This document shows, piece after piece, positions 16,656-25,587 of a stretch of 64,000 nucleotides of DNA. The stretch lies in the NCBI GenBank assembly GCA_902626605.1, contig CACOFZ010000001.1, forward strand, positions 99,501-163,500, written 5' to 3'. The notes under the pieces were generated by a model. The model had not been told where the DNA came from. It saw nothing but the letters and a program-made list of their open reading frames with translations, and did not search any database. How positions within the stretch are numbered: position 1 is the first letter of the stretch; every line of letters starts with the position of its first letter. Both the position numbers and the translations under genes were made by a program. This DNA is from an uncultured PS1 clade bacterium. Its GTDB lineage: Bacteria; Pseudomonadota; Alphaproteobacteria; MED-G09.

Positions 16656-18348
16656 TAATTATCATAGCGAATTCCCTTATTGGTCAATTTATTATGACGA
16701 TGAAGGTTATGATATAAAAGGTAATAGAATAATGGGTCGTCAAGCCGCGGGTTGGTCTTTTTTGCAAGCTTTAATAAAGGATGATCCCAAGAGAATAAGC
16801 GCCTATATTAAAAATCAGGACCAAAAAGAACTTTTACTTAATAAAGTTAAACCGCTTGTAAAAAAGGATCAAAAATTAGAGGTTGATTTTATTCCTTATA
16901 ATCAGCCCTTTAAGTCTCAACCGTATGGTGGTATCTTTCTGCCAGGGCCTGGAATAAATGATTTCGCAAGCAAAAGAAGTATTCATGGACATGATAGCTA
17001 TAGTTTAGTTGGAATTACTCATACCACAGCCTCTCATGCGGTAATGTCTGGTATATCAAATATCATAATGTCAGATATTATGCCATGGGATGCAATAATT
17101 TGTACCTCAAACTGTGTCTTAGATACTGTTGAAAAAATTATCGACCATAGATACCAAAGGTTAAAATCTAAATTTAACATTTCTAAACCTGAGTTACCCT
17201 TGTTACCCGTTATTCCATTAGGACTTGATGTTGATGAATTTAATTATTCAAAAGATTTTAAGAAAAAATCAAGACTGTCACTTGATATAAATGATGAAGA
17301 TATTGTTATTGCCTATGTTGGAAGATTAAGCTTTCATGCAAAGGCTCATCATTTACCTATGTATTTAGCTATTGAAGAGATTTCAAAGGAGCTGAAGGAT
17401 AATCAAAAAATTCATATTATTCAAACAGGCTGGTTTGCAAATGACTTCGTAAAGGATGCATTTGTTGAAGAAGGTCTAAAAATATGTCCATCAATTGAAT
17501 TTCATTTTTTGGATGGTAAAGATCAGGATAATAAACATAAAACCCTCGCTGCAGGTGATATTTTTGTTTCATTAAGTGATAACATTCAGGAGACATTTGG
17601 TCTAACTCCTCTGGAGGGTATGGCTGCCGGTCTTCCAGTCTTGGTATCGGATTGGGATGGTTACAAATCAACAGCGAGAGATAATGTAGATGGTTTTAGA
17701 GCAAAAACTATTTCTTTGCCAGATGGTTATGGAGAAGATATTGCTTATAGGTATATGATGAATGATATAAATTATGATCTTTATGTTGGTCTTTCGGTTC
17801 AAAAGGTTGGTGTGGATATAAAAGATTGTATTGATAAACTGAGAATTTTAATTACGGATGATGAAAAGAGAAAGAAATTTGGTAAATCAGCAAAAATAAG
17901 AGCCAAGGAAGATTTTAATTGGCCTGTAATTCTTTCAATGTATAGGGATTTATCAACTGAATTAAATAAAATTAGAAACACAGTGTCATCAAACTATGAA
18001 ACGTTCTGTTTAAAGAGTTTACCCAGTGATAGGCTAGACCCATTTTTAACTTTTTCTTCATATCCTTCAATTATCCTTAATAAGAAAACAGAATTATACA
18101 AATTACAGAATATTAATAATTTATCATTTAAAGAGCTTTTAAAATTTAAGAGTGTAGAATATGCACAAAGAGACTTGCCGTCAGAAGATAATATTAAAAC
18201 TATCTATGAATTATTTCCTAATAATAATAAATTAAACGTTGAAGAAGTTATTAATAGTTCAGGTATAGAAGAGTCAAAAGTTTTTGAAACTATTGTTTGG
18301 CTTATTAAGTTTGGATATTTAACTACAAGTGGGGAAAGCGATGGCTAA
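16648..18348 (+). CDS. GT4-type glycosyltransferase with C-terminal winged-helix-like extension
   Basis: A 566-residue cytosolic glycosyltransferase. The first half has GGIFLPGPGINDFA and SLVGITHTTASHAVMSG. The second half carries the GT-B core: IVIAYVGRLSFHAKAHHLP (about 212-230), GDIFVSLSDNIQETFGLTPLEGMAAGLPVLVSDWDGY (about 300-340; the E-x7-E donor-site pattern of GT4). After about residue 450 there is an extra region whose end (DNIKTIYELFPNNN ... SKVFETIVWLIKFGYL) reads like a small winged-helix domain, unusual in this family. It overlaps both neighbours by 8 nt with the same ATGGCTAA junction. It probably builds the surface polysaccharide or modifies surface protein; the sugar is unknown. 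Confidence 0.8.
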   Translation: MANNYHSEFPYWSIYYDDEGYDIKGNRIMGRQAAGWSFLQALIKDDPKRISAYIKNQDQKELLLNKVKPLVKKDQKLEVDFIPYNQPFKSQPYGGIFLPGPGINDFASKRSIHGHDSYSLVGITHTTASHAVMSGISNIIMSDIMPWDAIICTSNCVLDTVEKIIDHRYQRLKSKFNISKPELPLLPVIPLGLDVDEFNYSKDFKKKSRLSLDINDEDIVIAYVGRLSFHAKAHHLPMYLAIEEISKELKDNQKIHIIQTGWFANDFVKDAFVEEGLKICPSIEFHFLDGKDQDNKHKTLAAGDIFVSLSDNIQETFGLTPLEGMAAGLPVLVSDWDGYKSTARDNVDGFRAKTISLPDGYGEDIAYRYMMNDINYDLYVGLSVQKVGVDIKDCIDKLRILITDDEKRKKFGKSAKIRAKEDFNWPVILSMYRDLSTELNKIRNTVSSNYETFCLKSLPSDRLDPFLTFSSYPSIILNKKTELYKLQNINNLSFKELLKFKSVEYAQRDLPSEDNIKTIYELFPNNNKLNVEEVINSSGIEESKVFETIVWLIKFGYLTTSGESDG

Positions 18349-19621
18349 AAAGAAAATTTTATTTATTCATCAAAATTTTCCTGGACAGTATAAATCACTG
18401 GCACCATTTTTGAGTAATAAAAAAAAGTATGAAATTCATAGTTTATCTGTAAGCAATAGTGATCCAGCTGAGACTGAAGAAAGGTTAAGTAACTTTAAAG
18501 ATATTACTAATCATCTATATGATATAAAAAAGGGAACCTCAAAAAATATTCACACATTGGCTGTTGAATTTGAGACGAAAATGATAAGGGCTGAAGCTGT
18601 ATCTCTAAAATGTTTAGAGTTAAAAAACAGTGGATTTAATCCAGATTTAATTATAGATCATCCAGGGTGGGGAGAAACCTTTTTAATAAAAGAAATATGG
18701 CCTGATACAAAGCTTTTATCTTATTTTGAGTTTTATTATAACACTATTAATTCAGATGTGGACTTTGATACAAACGAACCACATTATCCAAAGCCTAATT
18801 TAGAGTTATTTTCTAGGTTAAGGGCAAGAAACGCACCAGGAATGATGTCATATTTAGAAGCTGATTTACTGATATGTCCAACAAAATTTCAAAAATCGAC
18901 AGCACCAAAAATTCTGCATAAAAAAATTAATGTAATTCATGATGGTATCGATACAGATATTATTCGTCCTGTAAGTAGTGGTGATATTACAATGACATTA
19001 CCAACAAAAGAAAAGATAAAGCTAACAAAGAAGAATAAAATAATTACATTTGTTAATCGGAATTTAGAGCCTTATAGAGGATATCACTCATTTATGAGGT
19101 CATTACCTAATATACAAAAAAAACATCCTGATGCTTATATTTTAATAATTGGAGGTGATAAAGTTAGCTATGGTTCTAACTCAATTACTGGTGAAAGTTT
19201 TAAGGACATCTATTTCAATGAGGTCAAGGATGACTTAATTGATCCAGAGAAAATTTTATTTCTTGGTAGGATTAATTATGGTAATTTTCTTAAAATTTTA
19301 GCCATATCAAGCGTTCACATTTATTTGACATATCCATTTGTTCTCTCTTGGTCAATGCTAGAAGCAATGGCCCTTGAAACTCTAATTATTGGTTCAAAAA
19401 CTGCCCCGGTAGAAGAAGTTATTAAAAATAATAAAAATGGTCTGCTTGTTGATTTCTTTGATATTGAGGGTCTATCAAAGTTAGTTATCGATGTTTTAAA
19501 TAATCCTGAAAAATATAAATTATTGAAAAAAAATGCTCGAAAAACTATTGTTAACAATTATGACTTGAAATCTATAAGTTTACCCAAGCAATTAGAATTA
19601 GTGGAGACTTTGCTTAAATGA
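18341..19621 (+). CDS. GT4-type glycosyltransferase
   Basis: About 426 residues. I prefer ATG 18341 (MAKKKILFIHQNFPGQYK) to the in-frame GTG 18329 because GGGGAAAG lies just upstream of the ATG. The N-terminal Rossmann half contains FIHQNFPGQYKSLAPFL and DLIIDHPGWGETFLIKE. The C-terminal half contains KIITFVNRNLEPYRGYHSFM, ILIIGGDKVSYG, ILFLGRINYGNFLKIL and the donor-binding WSMLEAMALETLIIGSKTAPVEEVI. This is the GT-B fold of family 4, with the acceptor unknown. It overlaps the preceding gene by 8 nt and the following rmlC by 4 nt (ATGA), so it sits inside one operon with dTDP-rhamnose synthesis. Confidence 0.85.
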   Translation: MAKKKILFIHQNFPGQYKSLAPFLSNKKKYEIHSLSVSNSDPAETEERLSNFKDITNHLYDIKKGTSKNIHTLAVEFETKMIRAEAVSLKCLELKNSGFNPDLIIDHPGWGETFLIKEIWPDTKLLSYFEFYYNTINSDVDFDTNEPHYPKPNLELFSRLRARNAPGMMSYLEADLLICPTKFQKSTAPKILHKKINVIHDGIDTDIIRPVSSGDITMTLPTKEKIKLTKKNKIITFVNRNLEPYRGYHSFMRSLPNIQKKHPDAYILIIGGDKVSYGSNSITGESFKDIYFNEVKDDLIDPEKILFLGRINYGNFLKILAISSVHIYLTYPFVLSWSMLEAMALETLIIGSKTAPVEEVIKNNKNGLLVDFFDIEGLSKLVIDVLNNPEKYKLLKKNARKTIVNNYDLKSISLPKQLELVETLLK

Positions 19622-20169
19622 GAAAGAAAGTTGTTTTTAATGATGTTATTAATATTTTGCCTGATGTTATAGAGGATAAAAGAGGTTCTTTTGCCGAGAT
19701 ATATAATAAAAAAAAGATGGCTGAATTGGGAATAATGGATGATTTTATTCAAGATAATTCCTCTTTTTCAATTTATGCAAATACTTTAAGAGGCATTCAT
19801 TTTCAAATAAATCCTTATGCTCAGTCTAAGCTAGTCAAAGTTGAAAAAGGTAAAATATTTGACGTTTTTATAGATCTTAAAAGAAATTCTAGTAATTTTG
19901 AAACTTATTCCTCTTGTATTTTAACTCCAAAAGACGGTTGGTTGTATATACCCAAAGGCTATGCGCATGGTTTTTGCACATTAGAGAACGATACAAAAGT
20001 TATTTATAAAGTTGATAATTATTATAATAAGGAATTTGAACAGGGTTTGAGATGGAATGATCCTTTTTTTAAAATAAATTGGCCCATTGATGAAAAGAAA
20101 TTAATAATATCGGACAAAGATTTAGAGTTACCTTTTTGGAGTGATATTCGTGAGAAGATAGATTTTTAA
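19618..20169 (+). CDS. rmlC: dTDP-4-dehydrorhamnose 3,5-epimerase
   Basis: A 183-residue cupin-type epimerase, third enzyme of dTDP-L-rhamnose synthesis. It contains EDKRGSFAEIYN, DNSSFSIYANTLRGIHFQ with the catalytic His in RGIHFQ (about residue 60), LVKVEKGKIFDVFIDLKRNS, and IPKGYAHGFCTLEND with the second conserved His. Length is normal for the family. It overlaps the upstream glycosyltransferase by 4 nt and leads the rmlC-B-D-A set. Confidence 0.95.
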   Translation: MRKKVVFNDVINILPDVIEDKRGSFAEIYNKKKMAELGIMDDFIQDNSSFSIYANTLRGIHFQINPYAQSKLVKVEKGKIFDVFIDLKRNSSNFETYSSCILTPKDGWLYIPKGYAHGFCTLENDTKVIYKVDNYYNKEFEQGLRWNDPFFKINWPIDEKKLIISDKDLELPFWSDIREKIDF

Positions 20170-20179
20170 GGAGAATTTT

Positions 20180-21229
20180 TTGTACAATAAAATATTAATT
20201 ACTGGGGGTTGTGGTTTTATAGGGTCATGTTTGATTAGATCTCTCTCAAAAAATAATGATATTGAAATTCTTAATATCGATAATCTTACATATGCAGCAA
20301 ATATTAATGCTACCCAAGTTACTAATAAAACCAACTATCAGTTAATTAAGGCTGATATTTCCAAAAGTAATGAAATAAAGGATATTTTTACAAATTTTCA
20401 ACCTGACGCCGTTTTTCATTTAGCAGCTGAAACTCATGTTGATAGATCAATAGATGGTCCAAGTTCTTTTATTGAAACTAATATATTAGGAACATATAAT
20501 TTATTAAATGAAAGCCTTTCGTATTGGAAAAATTTAGATACGAAAAATAAAAAAAATTTTAGATTTATTCATATATCTACTGATGAGGTTTATGGCTCTC
20601 TTGGTCAAAATGATCAACCATTCATAGAAGATAATAATTATAAACCAAATAGTCCTTACTCAGCCTCAAAAGCATCAGCAGATCATTTAGTTAGAGCTTG
20701 GTATCAAACTTATAAATTACCGCTAATAATAACAAATACTTCTAATAATTACGGACCATGGCAATTTCCAGAAAAATTAATTCCTTTAACTATAAATAAA
20801 TGTTTAAAAAGGGAGAAAATTCCAGTTTTTGGGGACGGTAAACAGATTCGAGATTGGATTAGGGTTGAAGATCATGTAAAGGGTTTATTACAAGTTTTAG
20901 ATAAAGGAATTATTGGAGAGAAGTACAACATTGGTAGTAATTGTGAGATTGAAAATATTGAAGTTATAAATAGTATTTGCAATATTTTAAATGAAATACT
21001 TCCTCTAAAGAATTTTTCATATAATGAATTAATTAATTTTGTTGAAGATCGTCCAGGGCATGATTTTAGATATGCAATTGACAGCAGTAAAATGAAAGAA
21101 TTAGGCTGGAAGCCTATATTCTCTTGGGAAGAGGGTATTAAGGATACAGTTGAATGGTATTTAAATAATAAAAATTATTTAAATTTGAATGAAAAAAAAT
21201 ATTCAGGTGAAAGACTTGGAAAACTATAA
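20180..21229 (+). CDS. rmlB: dTDP-glucose 4,6-dehydratase
   Basis: A 349-residue short-chain dehydrogenase-like NAD enzyme, second step of dTDP-L-rhamnose synthesis. It has the N-terminal ILITGGCGFIGSCLIR dinucleotide motif, AETHVDRSIDGPSSFIETN, STDEVYGSLG (catalytic Asp-Glu after the Thr), and YSASKASADHLVRA (YxxxK). The start is TTG at 20180 with AAGGAG about 9 nt upstream; no better ATG is available. Its 3' end overlaps the rmlD reading frame by up to 41 nt. Confidence 0.95.
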   Translation: MYNKILITGGCGFIGSCLIRSLSKNNDIEILNIDNLTYAANINATQVTNKTNYQLIKADISKSNEIKDIFTNFQPDAVFHLAAETHVDRSIDGPSSFIETNILGTYNLLNESLSYWKNLDTKNKKNFRFIHISTDEVYGSLGQNDQPFIEDNNYKPNSPYSASKASADHLVRAWYQTYKLPLIITNTSNNYGPWQFPEKLIPLTINKCLKREKIPVFGDGKQIRDWIRVEDHVKGLLQVLDKGIIGEKYNIGSNCEIENIEVINSICNILNEILPLKNFSYNELINFVEDRPGHDFRYAIDSSKMKELGWKPIFSWEEGIKDTVEWYLNNKNYLNLNEKKYSGERLGKL

Positions 21230-22139
21230 CAAAAATTTAAAAGTTTTAGTTATCGGTGGGTCAGGTCAAGTTGGAACCGAAATAAAAAATCAAAAGTATA
21301 AAACCAATTTTGAATTTTTTTTTCCTTCTTCTAAGGAACTTAATTTGGCGGATCAAGGGTCAATTAAAAACTTCCTTAATAATGATAATTTTGACTACAT
21401 TATTAATTTAGGTGCATATACTGATGTAAATGGTGCAGAAAAAAAAAGAGATATTAGCAAAAGTATTAATCATATAGGAGTTGAGATTTTATCAAAGGAG
21501 GCTGATACTAAAAATATCAATCTTATTCATATTTCTACAGATTACGTATTTGGAGAAACTTTAAGAGCTCCTTTTCATCCTAATGACAATAAATCCCCAG
21601 TTAATTTTTATGGTCTAACTAAGTCTAATGGTGAGAATGCTGTTTTAACAAATCATAAATCGGGAATTATAATTCGTTTTTCTTCAGTTTTTAGTCAGTA
21701 TGGAACTAACTTTGTAAAGAATATGATAAAATTATTGCTCACAAATCCTCATGTAAGAGTAGTTTCTGATCAAAAAATTTCTTTGACATTTGCTAAAGAT
21801 TTTTCAACAAATATTGTACAAATTATTGATTTATATAAGAAAAATATAAATACTAATGAAAGAATATTTCATTTTTGTTCTCCTGGTTTTTCAACCTGGT
21901 ACTCAGTTGCTAAAATTATTTTCAGTGAATTAGAAATTATTTTACAAAGATCCTTAGATACAGAATTAATACCTATAAAATTAAGTGAATGGAAATCTGA
22001 TGCTAAGAGATCTAATGATACAAGACTATATACTGATTTTGATTACTATTTAAAAAATGATATAAAATTTTCTTCCTGGGAAGACTCTGTTAAGTTAGTT
22101 GTAAGAAAAGCCTTGCCTCAAATTTTAGATGAGATTTAA
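21189..22139 (+). CDS. rmlD: dTDP-4-dehydrorhamnose reductase
   Basis: A 316-residue NADPH-dependent reductase, last step of dTDP-L-rhamnose synthesis. It has VLVIGGSGQVGTEI (dinucleotide motif), INLGAYTDVNGAEK, HISTDYVFGE and NFYGLTKSNGENAV (YxxxK). The ATG at 21189 overlaps rmlB by 41 nt. In-frame GTG 21207 or TTG 21216 would put the start closer to the usual N-terminus (KVLVIGGSG), so the start is uncertain. The stop TAA (22137-22139) directly abuts the rmlA ATG with no gap. Confidence 0.92.
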   Translation: MKKNIQVKDLENYNKNLKVLVIGGSGQVGTEIKNQKYKTNFEFFFPSSKELNLADQGSIKNFLNNDNFDYIINLGAYTDVNGAEKKRDISKSINHIGVEILSKEADTKNINLIHISTDYVFGETLRAPFHPNDNKSPVNFYGLTKSNGENAVLTNHKSGIIIRFSSVFSQYGTNFVKNMIKLLLTNPHVRVVSDQKISLTFAKDFSTNIVQIIDLYKKNINTNERIFHFCSPGFSTWYSVAKIIFSELEIILQRSLDTELIPIKLSEWKSDAKRSNDTRLYTDFDYYLKNDIKFSSWEDSVKLVVRKALPQILDEI

Positions 22140-22895
22140 ATGAGTATTGATAATAATCAAAATATTAAAGGTATTATTCTTGCTGGTGGAGCAGGTACGC
22201 GCCTTTACCCGTTAACAAAAATTACTTCAAAGCAACTTTTACCGGTATATGATAAACCAATGATTTTTTATCCTTTATCAGTCTTAGTCAATGCTGGAGT
22301 TAAAGAAATTATGATTATTACAACAAAAGAGGATCAAGAAAATTTTAAAAAACTCTTGGGGTATGGAACCGATTGGGGTGTAAATATTGATTATATCGTT
22401 CAAAAAGAACCTGAGGGAATCGCTCAATCATTAATGATTTGTGAGGATTGGATAAATAATTCAAGTGTTGCGCTTATTTTAGGTGATAATCTCTTTTTTG
22501 GACCAAATTTTAATGAGTTATTAATTGACGCTATCAATAATAATCAAGGTGCAACAATTTTTTGTATAGAGTCTGATACTCCTGAAAGATTTGGTGTTAT
22601 AGATTTTGATGAAGATTTTAAGGTTTTATCAATTGAGGAAAAGCCAAAAGATCCAAAAACAAATTGGATTGTTACGGGTTTGTATATATATGATAAAAGT
22701 GCTTCATCATTAGCTCATACACTAAAAAAATCTAATAGAGGTGAATTTGAAATTACAGATTTAAATATGATTTATTTAAACAACAAAAAATTAAATGTAA
22801 AAAAACTAGACTCAAGCTTTTCTTGGCTTGATACAGGTACATTTGATACATTATTAGAGGCATCTAATTACGTTAAAAATTTAGAAAAAAATTAA
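22140..22895 (+). CDS. rmlA: Glucose-1-phosphate thymidylyltransferase (short form)
   Basis: A 251-residue nucleotidyltransferase, first step of dTDP-L-rhamnose synthesis (dTTP + glucose-1-phosphate). It contains IILAGGAGTRLYPLTKITSKQLLP (signature and catalytic Arg/Lys), DKPMIFYPLSVL, ALILGDNLFFG (metal-binding Asp), IEEKPKDPKTNW and SWLDTGTFDTLLEAS. It ends at VKNLEKN, about 40 residues before the usual E. coli-type end, so the C-terminal allosteric segment is missing. The active-site motifs are all present. It is convergent with the HlyD-like gene, with a single base between the two stops. Confidence 0.92.
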   Translation: MSIDNNQNIKGIILAGGAGTRLYPLTKITSKQLLPVYDKPMIFYPLSVLVNAGVKEIMIITTKEDQENFKKLLGYGTDWGVNIDYIVQKEPEGIAQSLMICEDWINNSSVALILGDNLFFGPNFNELLIDAINNNQGATIFCIESDTPERFGVIDFDEDFKVLSIEEKPKDPKTNWIVTGLYIYDKSASSLAHTLKKSNRGEFEITDLNMIYLNNKKLNVKKLDSSFSWLDTGTFDTLLEASNYVKNLEKN

Positions 22896-22896
22896 A

Positions 22897-23874
22897 TCAC
22901 TCTTGTAAAGCTCTTTTTGAAAGTTTTGTGATAGGATTGAGAACATAGCTAATTACTGTTCTCTCTTCCCCAATGATCGATACATCAGAAATCATACCAG
23001 ATTGAAGAATAACTTTTCTGTCAGAGTTTTTTATATCTTCATAGTTTAATTCTATAATAGCAGGATAATAGGTTTCTCCCTCTTTGTTCGATGTTGTATT
23101 GGCTGCTACTTTTTTGACAATACCTTCAAATTGTCCGTAAATAGCTAAATCATAGGCTGAAAAAGCTATTTTAGCTTTTTGACCTTGTCTTACATAGGCA
23201 ATATCTTTTGGATTTATAAAAGCTTCGATTTTTAGGAAATCATCTTTTGGGACAATTTCTGAGAGCAAGTCACCTGAGGATACTAATTGTCCAATATTTG
23301 TAACATTTTGATTACTAATACTACCTGATATTGGAGCTTTTACAGTCGAAAATTCGAGATTTTTTTTAGCTGAATTGTACCTTCCTTCAGCGTCTACTAA
23401 CAATAGCTCTTCATCTAATAGTCTAAATTCAGAATCCGATCCACTGCTAACAAGATTTCTTAATATTTCCACTTTTCTTAAACGGGTTTCATATTCTTTC
23501 TTGGCTAAATCATAAAACTTTTGTGTATTAGCTTGATCAACTAAATAAAGTACATCTCCTTTTTCAACCTTATCATCAAGCTTGATATTTATTTTTTGTA
23601 TTGGACCAGAAATGCCTGACTGAACAAGGTGTACTTTAGAGTCTGGAACAACAGTTCCCTGCGCTCTGACAACTTGATTTACTTCTGCAAAAGATGCCCA
23701 AATTAAAAAAAATATTGTAAATATGCCGATAAACCAAAATAGTAAAAAAGATTTTCTATTTGATGCCCAAAACTCCGGAACCAAATAGGGTATAAGACTT
23801 TCAAATTTTTCTCTATTGATAGAATTAAAAAAGTTATGAATAAATAATTTTATTTTTTCTAAAAGGTTCTTCAT
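22897..23874 (-). CDS. HlyD-family type I secretion periplasmic adaptor (short)
   Basis: A 325-residue membrane-fusion protein linking the ABC exporter to the outer-membrane channel. After about 40 cytosolic residues comes one membrane helix (SFLLFWFIGIFTIFFLIW, about 44-61). Next are the first half-lipoyl (VVRAQGTVVPDSKVHLVQS, GPIQKINIKLDDKVEKGDVL), a coiled-coil segment of only about 65 residues, the second half-lipoyl (FSTVKAPISGSISNQNVTNIGQLV), and the beta-barrel with the HlyD signature-like GQKAKIAFSAYD. HlyD proteins are usually 430-470 residues, so the helical hairpin is much shortened. It starts directly after the ABC gene stop, making one operon with it and the TolC-like gene. Confidence 0.88.
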   Translation of the reverse strand: MKNLLEKIKLFIHNFFNSINREKFESLIPYLVPEFWASNRKSFLLFWFIGIFTIFFLIWASFAEVNQVVRAQGTVVPDSKVHLVQSGISGPIQKINIKLDDKVEKGDVLYLVDQANTQKFYDLAKKEYETRLRKVEILRNLVSSGSDSEFRLLDEELLLVDAEGRYNSAKKNLEFSTVKAPISGSISNQNVTNIGQLVSSGDLLSEIVPKDDFLKIEAFINPKDIAYVRQGQKAKIAFSAYDLAIYGQFEGIVKKVAANTTSNKEGETYYPAIIELNYEDIKNSDRKVILQSGMISDVSIIGEERTVISYVLNPITKLSKRALQE

Positions 23875-25587
23875 TTAGTTTTCAACCTTTTCATTACTTT
23901 GTCTTAAGATTTTTTCTCTTGGACCATATTGTACTAATTGGCCATCTATCAGGATGCCTATTTTATCAACTCTTGCTAAATGGTTTGTTCGGTGTGTTGA
24001 AACAATAACGGTTGGTTTGTATGAAAGGGATAAAAGATTATTAATAATCTTTTCTTCGGTATTGCCATCCATAGAGCTTGTAGGTTCATCTAACACTAAT
24101 ACTTTTGGTTTTCTTACCAAACACCTTGCTAGGGCTATAGCTTGTCTTTGACCTCCAGATAAATTTGATCCGTTATCATTTAAAATATAATTGTAGCCAC
24201 CAGGCATCTTTGTTATGAAATCATGCGCACAGGATAATTTCGCTGCTTCAATTACATCATCCTCTGTAATACCCTCAATTCCAGTGCTAATATTTTCTAA
24301 AATACTACCAGTAAATAAATCAATCTTTTGAGGACAATATCCAATATAATCTCTTAATTCCTCAGATGGAATATTTTTTAAATCATACCCACTCAAAGTT
24401 ACATTTCCTTTAGTAGGTAAGTAAAAACCAATTATATTTCTTAATAGTGATGTTTTTCCACTCCCAATATTACCAACGAAGCCCACTTTTTCTCCATCGT
24501 TTATATCCAAAGTTATATTTTTTAAAATAGCAATCTCATTTATATCATAAGACAAATCTTTAAGTTTTATATCACCACTATTAAGGGACGTCGCTTTATA
24601 GTCTTTTGTAAGATCATCTCTAGACTCAATTTGCATTAATTCGTCAATTTTCTTAAAAGCTGATAACGCATGGTTAAATTTGGTGAGTAATTGTCCAGCT
24701 TGAACTAATGGTGATAAAACTCTTCCAGATAAAATCACACATGCAATCAATGCACCTGATGTTATATCTAATGAGCCAACTAGAACAACTCCATAGCAGA
24801 CAATACCTGCTTGTGCTATCTGCAAACTAGTTTGAGAAAATGTAACTGCAAAGTTTGAAATACCTCTTGCGCTAGTTGCATTTTTACTTTGATTCTCAAC
24901 ACTAGAATTCCATTTGTTATGTAAAAATTTTCCACCTGCTATTGTCCTTACCGTTTCAACATTATTTAATAGTTCATGTAAAACAATCATTTTTCCTTGT
25001 TGGTTTATCAAATTTTTATCACTAGATCTTTTTAAAATTGGTTGAATAATAGCTGATACACCTAAAACTAAAGGTACAATAAGAATAGGAACAATTGATA
25101 AAGGTCCTGCGATTGTATAAATAACAAATAAAAATAAGAACATAAATGGAAGATCAATAAAAGCAACCATACTTGCGGATGTAAAGAAATCTCTTACCCC
25201 CTCAAACTCCCTTACTGTGTGAGCAACACCAGATGTTTTATTTAGGAATTGATGATCATGGCTAGTTATTTTTTTAAAAAGAGAGTCATTAATATCTTTT
25301 TCCATACTGTTTCCAGCCATATCAACAAAAAAGGCTCGTAAGAGCTTTACTAAGAAATCAAATAAAATAACTACTGCCATACCAATTGTTAGAGCAATAA
25401 GAGTGTTATAGGCTGAATTTGGCATAACCCTGTCATAAACAGTCATAATATAAAAAGCACTAGCCAGGCCAAATAGATTAATAAAAATTGAAGCAAGTGC
25501 AATTTGAACATATGTTCCTTTATTCTTTAATAGAGAACCCCAAAACCAATGTTCACTTAAAGTTTGTTTTTTTTTGGCTTCACTCAT
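23875..25587 (-). CDS. Type I secretion ABC transporter (HlyB/LapB type, no C39-like domain)
   Basis: A 570-residue half-transporter with an N-terminal exporter membrane domain (about 20-310, six helices, including AFYIMTVYDRVMPN) and a C-terminal nucleotide-binding domain. The Walker A is VGNIGSGKTSLL (about 362-373), the signature is LSGGQRQAIALARCL, Walker B VLVLDEPTSSMD, and H-loop STHRTNH. LapB-type exporters usually carry an N-terminal C39 peptidase-like domain before the HWFWG-type segment. That domain is absent, as in PrtD/RsaD-like exporters of RTX and S-layer proteins. It sits between the TolC-like and HlyD-like genes and overlaps the former by 4 nt. The 2062-residue RTX protein on the other strand is the obvious substrate. 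Confidence 0.92.
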   Translation of the reverse strand: MSEAKKKQTLSEHWFWGSLLKNKGTYVQIALASIFINLFGLASAFYIMTVYDRVMPNSAYNTLIALTIGMAVVILFDFLVKLLRAFFVDMAGNSMEKDINDSLFKKITSHDHQFLNKTSGVAHTVREFEGVRDFFTSASMVAFIDLPFMFLFLFVIYTIAGPLSIVPILIVPLVLGVSAIIQPILKRSSDKNLINQQGKMIVLHELLNNVETVRTIAGGKFLHNKWNSSVENQSKNATSARGISNFAVTFSQTSLQIAQAGIVCYGVVLVGSLDITSGALIACVILSGRVLSPLVQAGQLLTKFNHALSAFKKIDELMQIESRDDLTKDYKATSLNSGDIKLKDLSYDINEIAILKNITLDINDGEKVGFVGNIGSGKTSLLRNIIGFYLPTKGNVTLSGYDLKNIPSEELRDYIGYCPQKIDLFTGSILENISTGIEGITEDDVIEAAKLSCAHDFITKMPGGYNYILNDNGSNLSGGQRQAIALARCLVRKPKVLVLDEPTSSMDGNTEEKIINNLLSLSYKPTVIVSTHRTNHLARVDKIGILIDGQLVQYGPREKILRQSNEKVEN

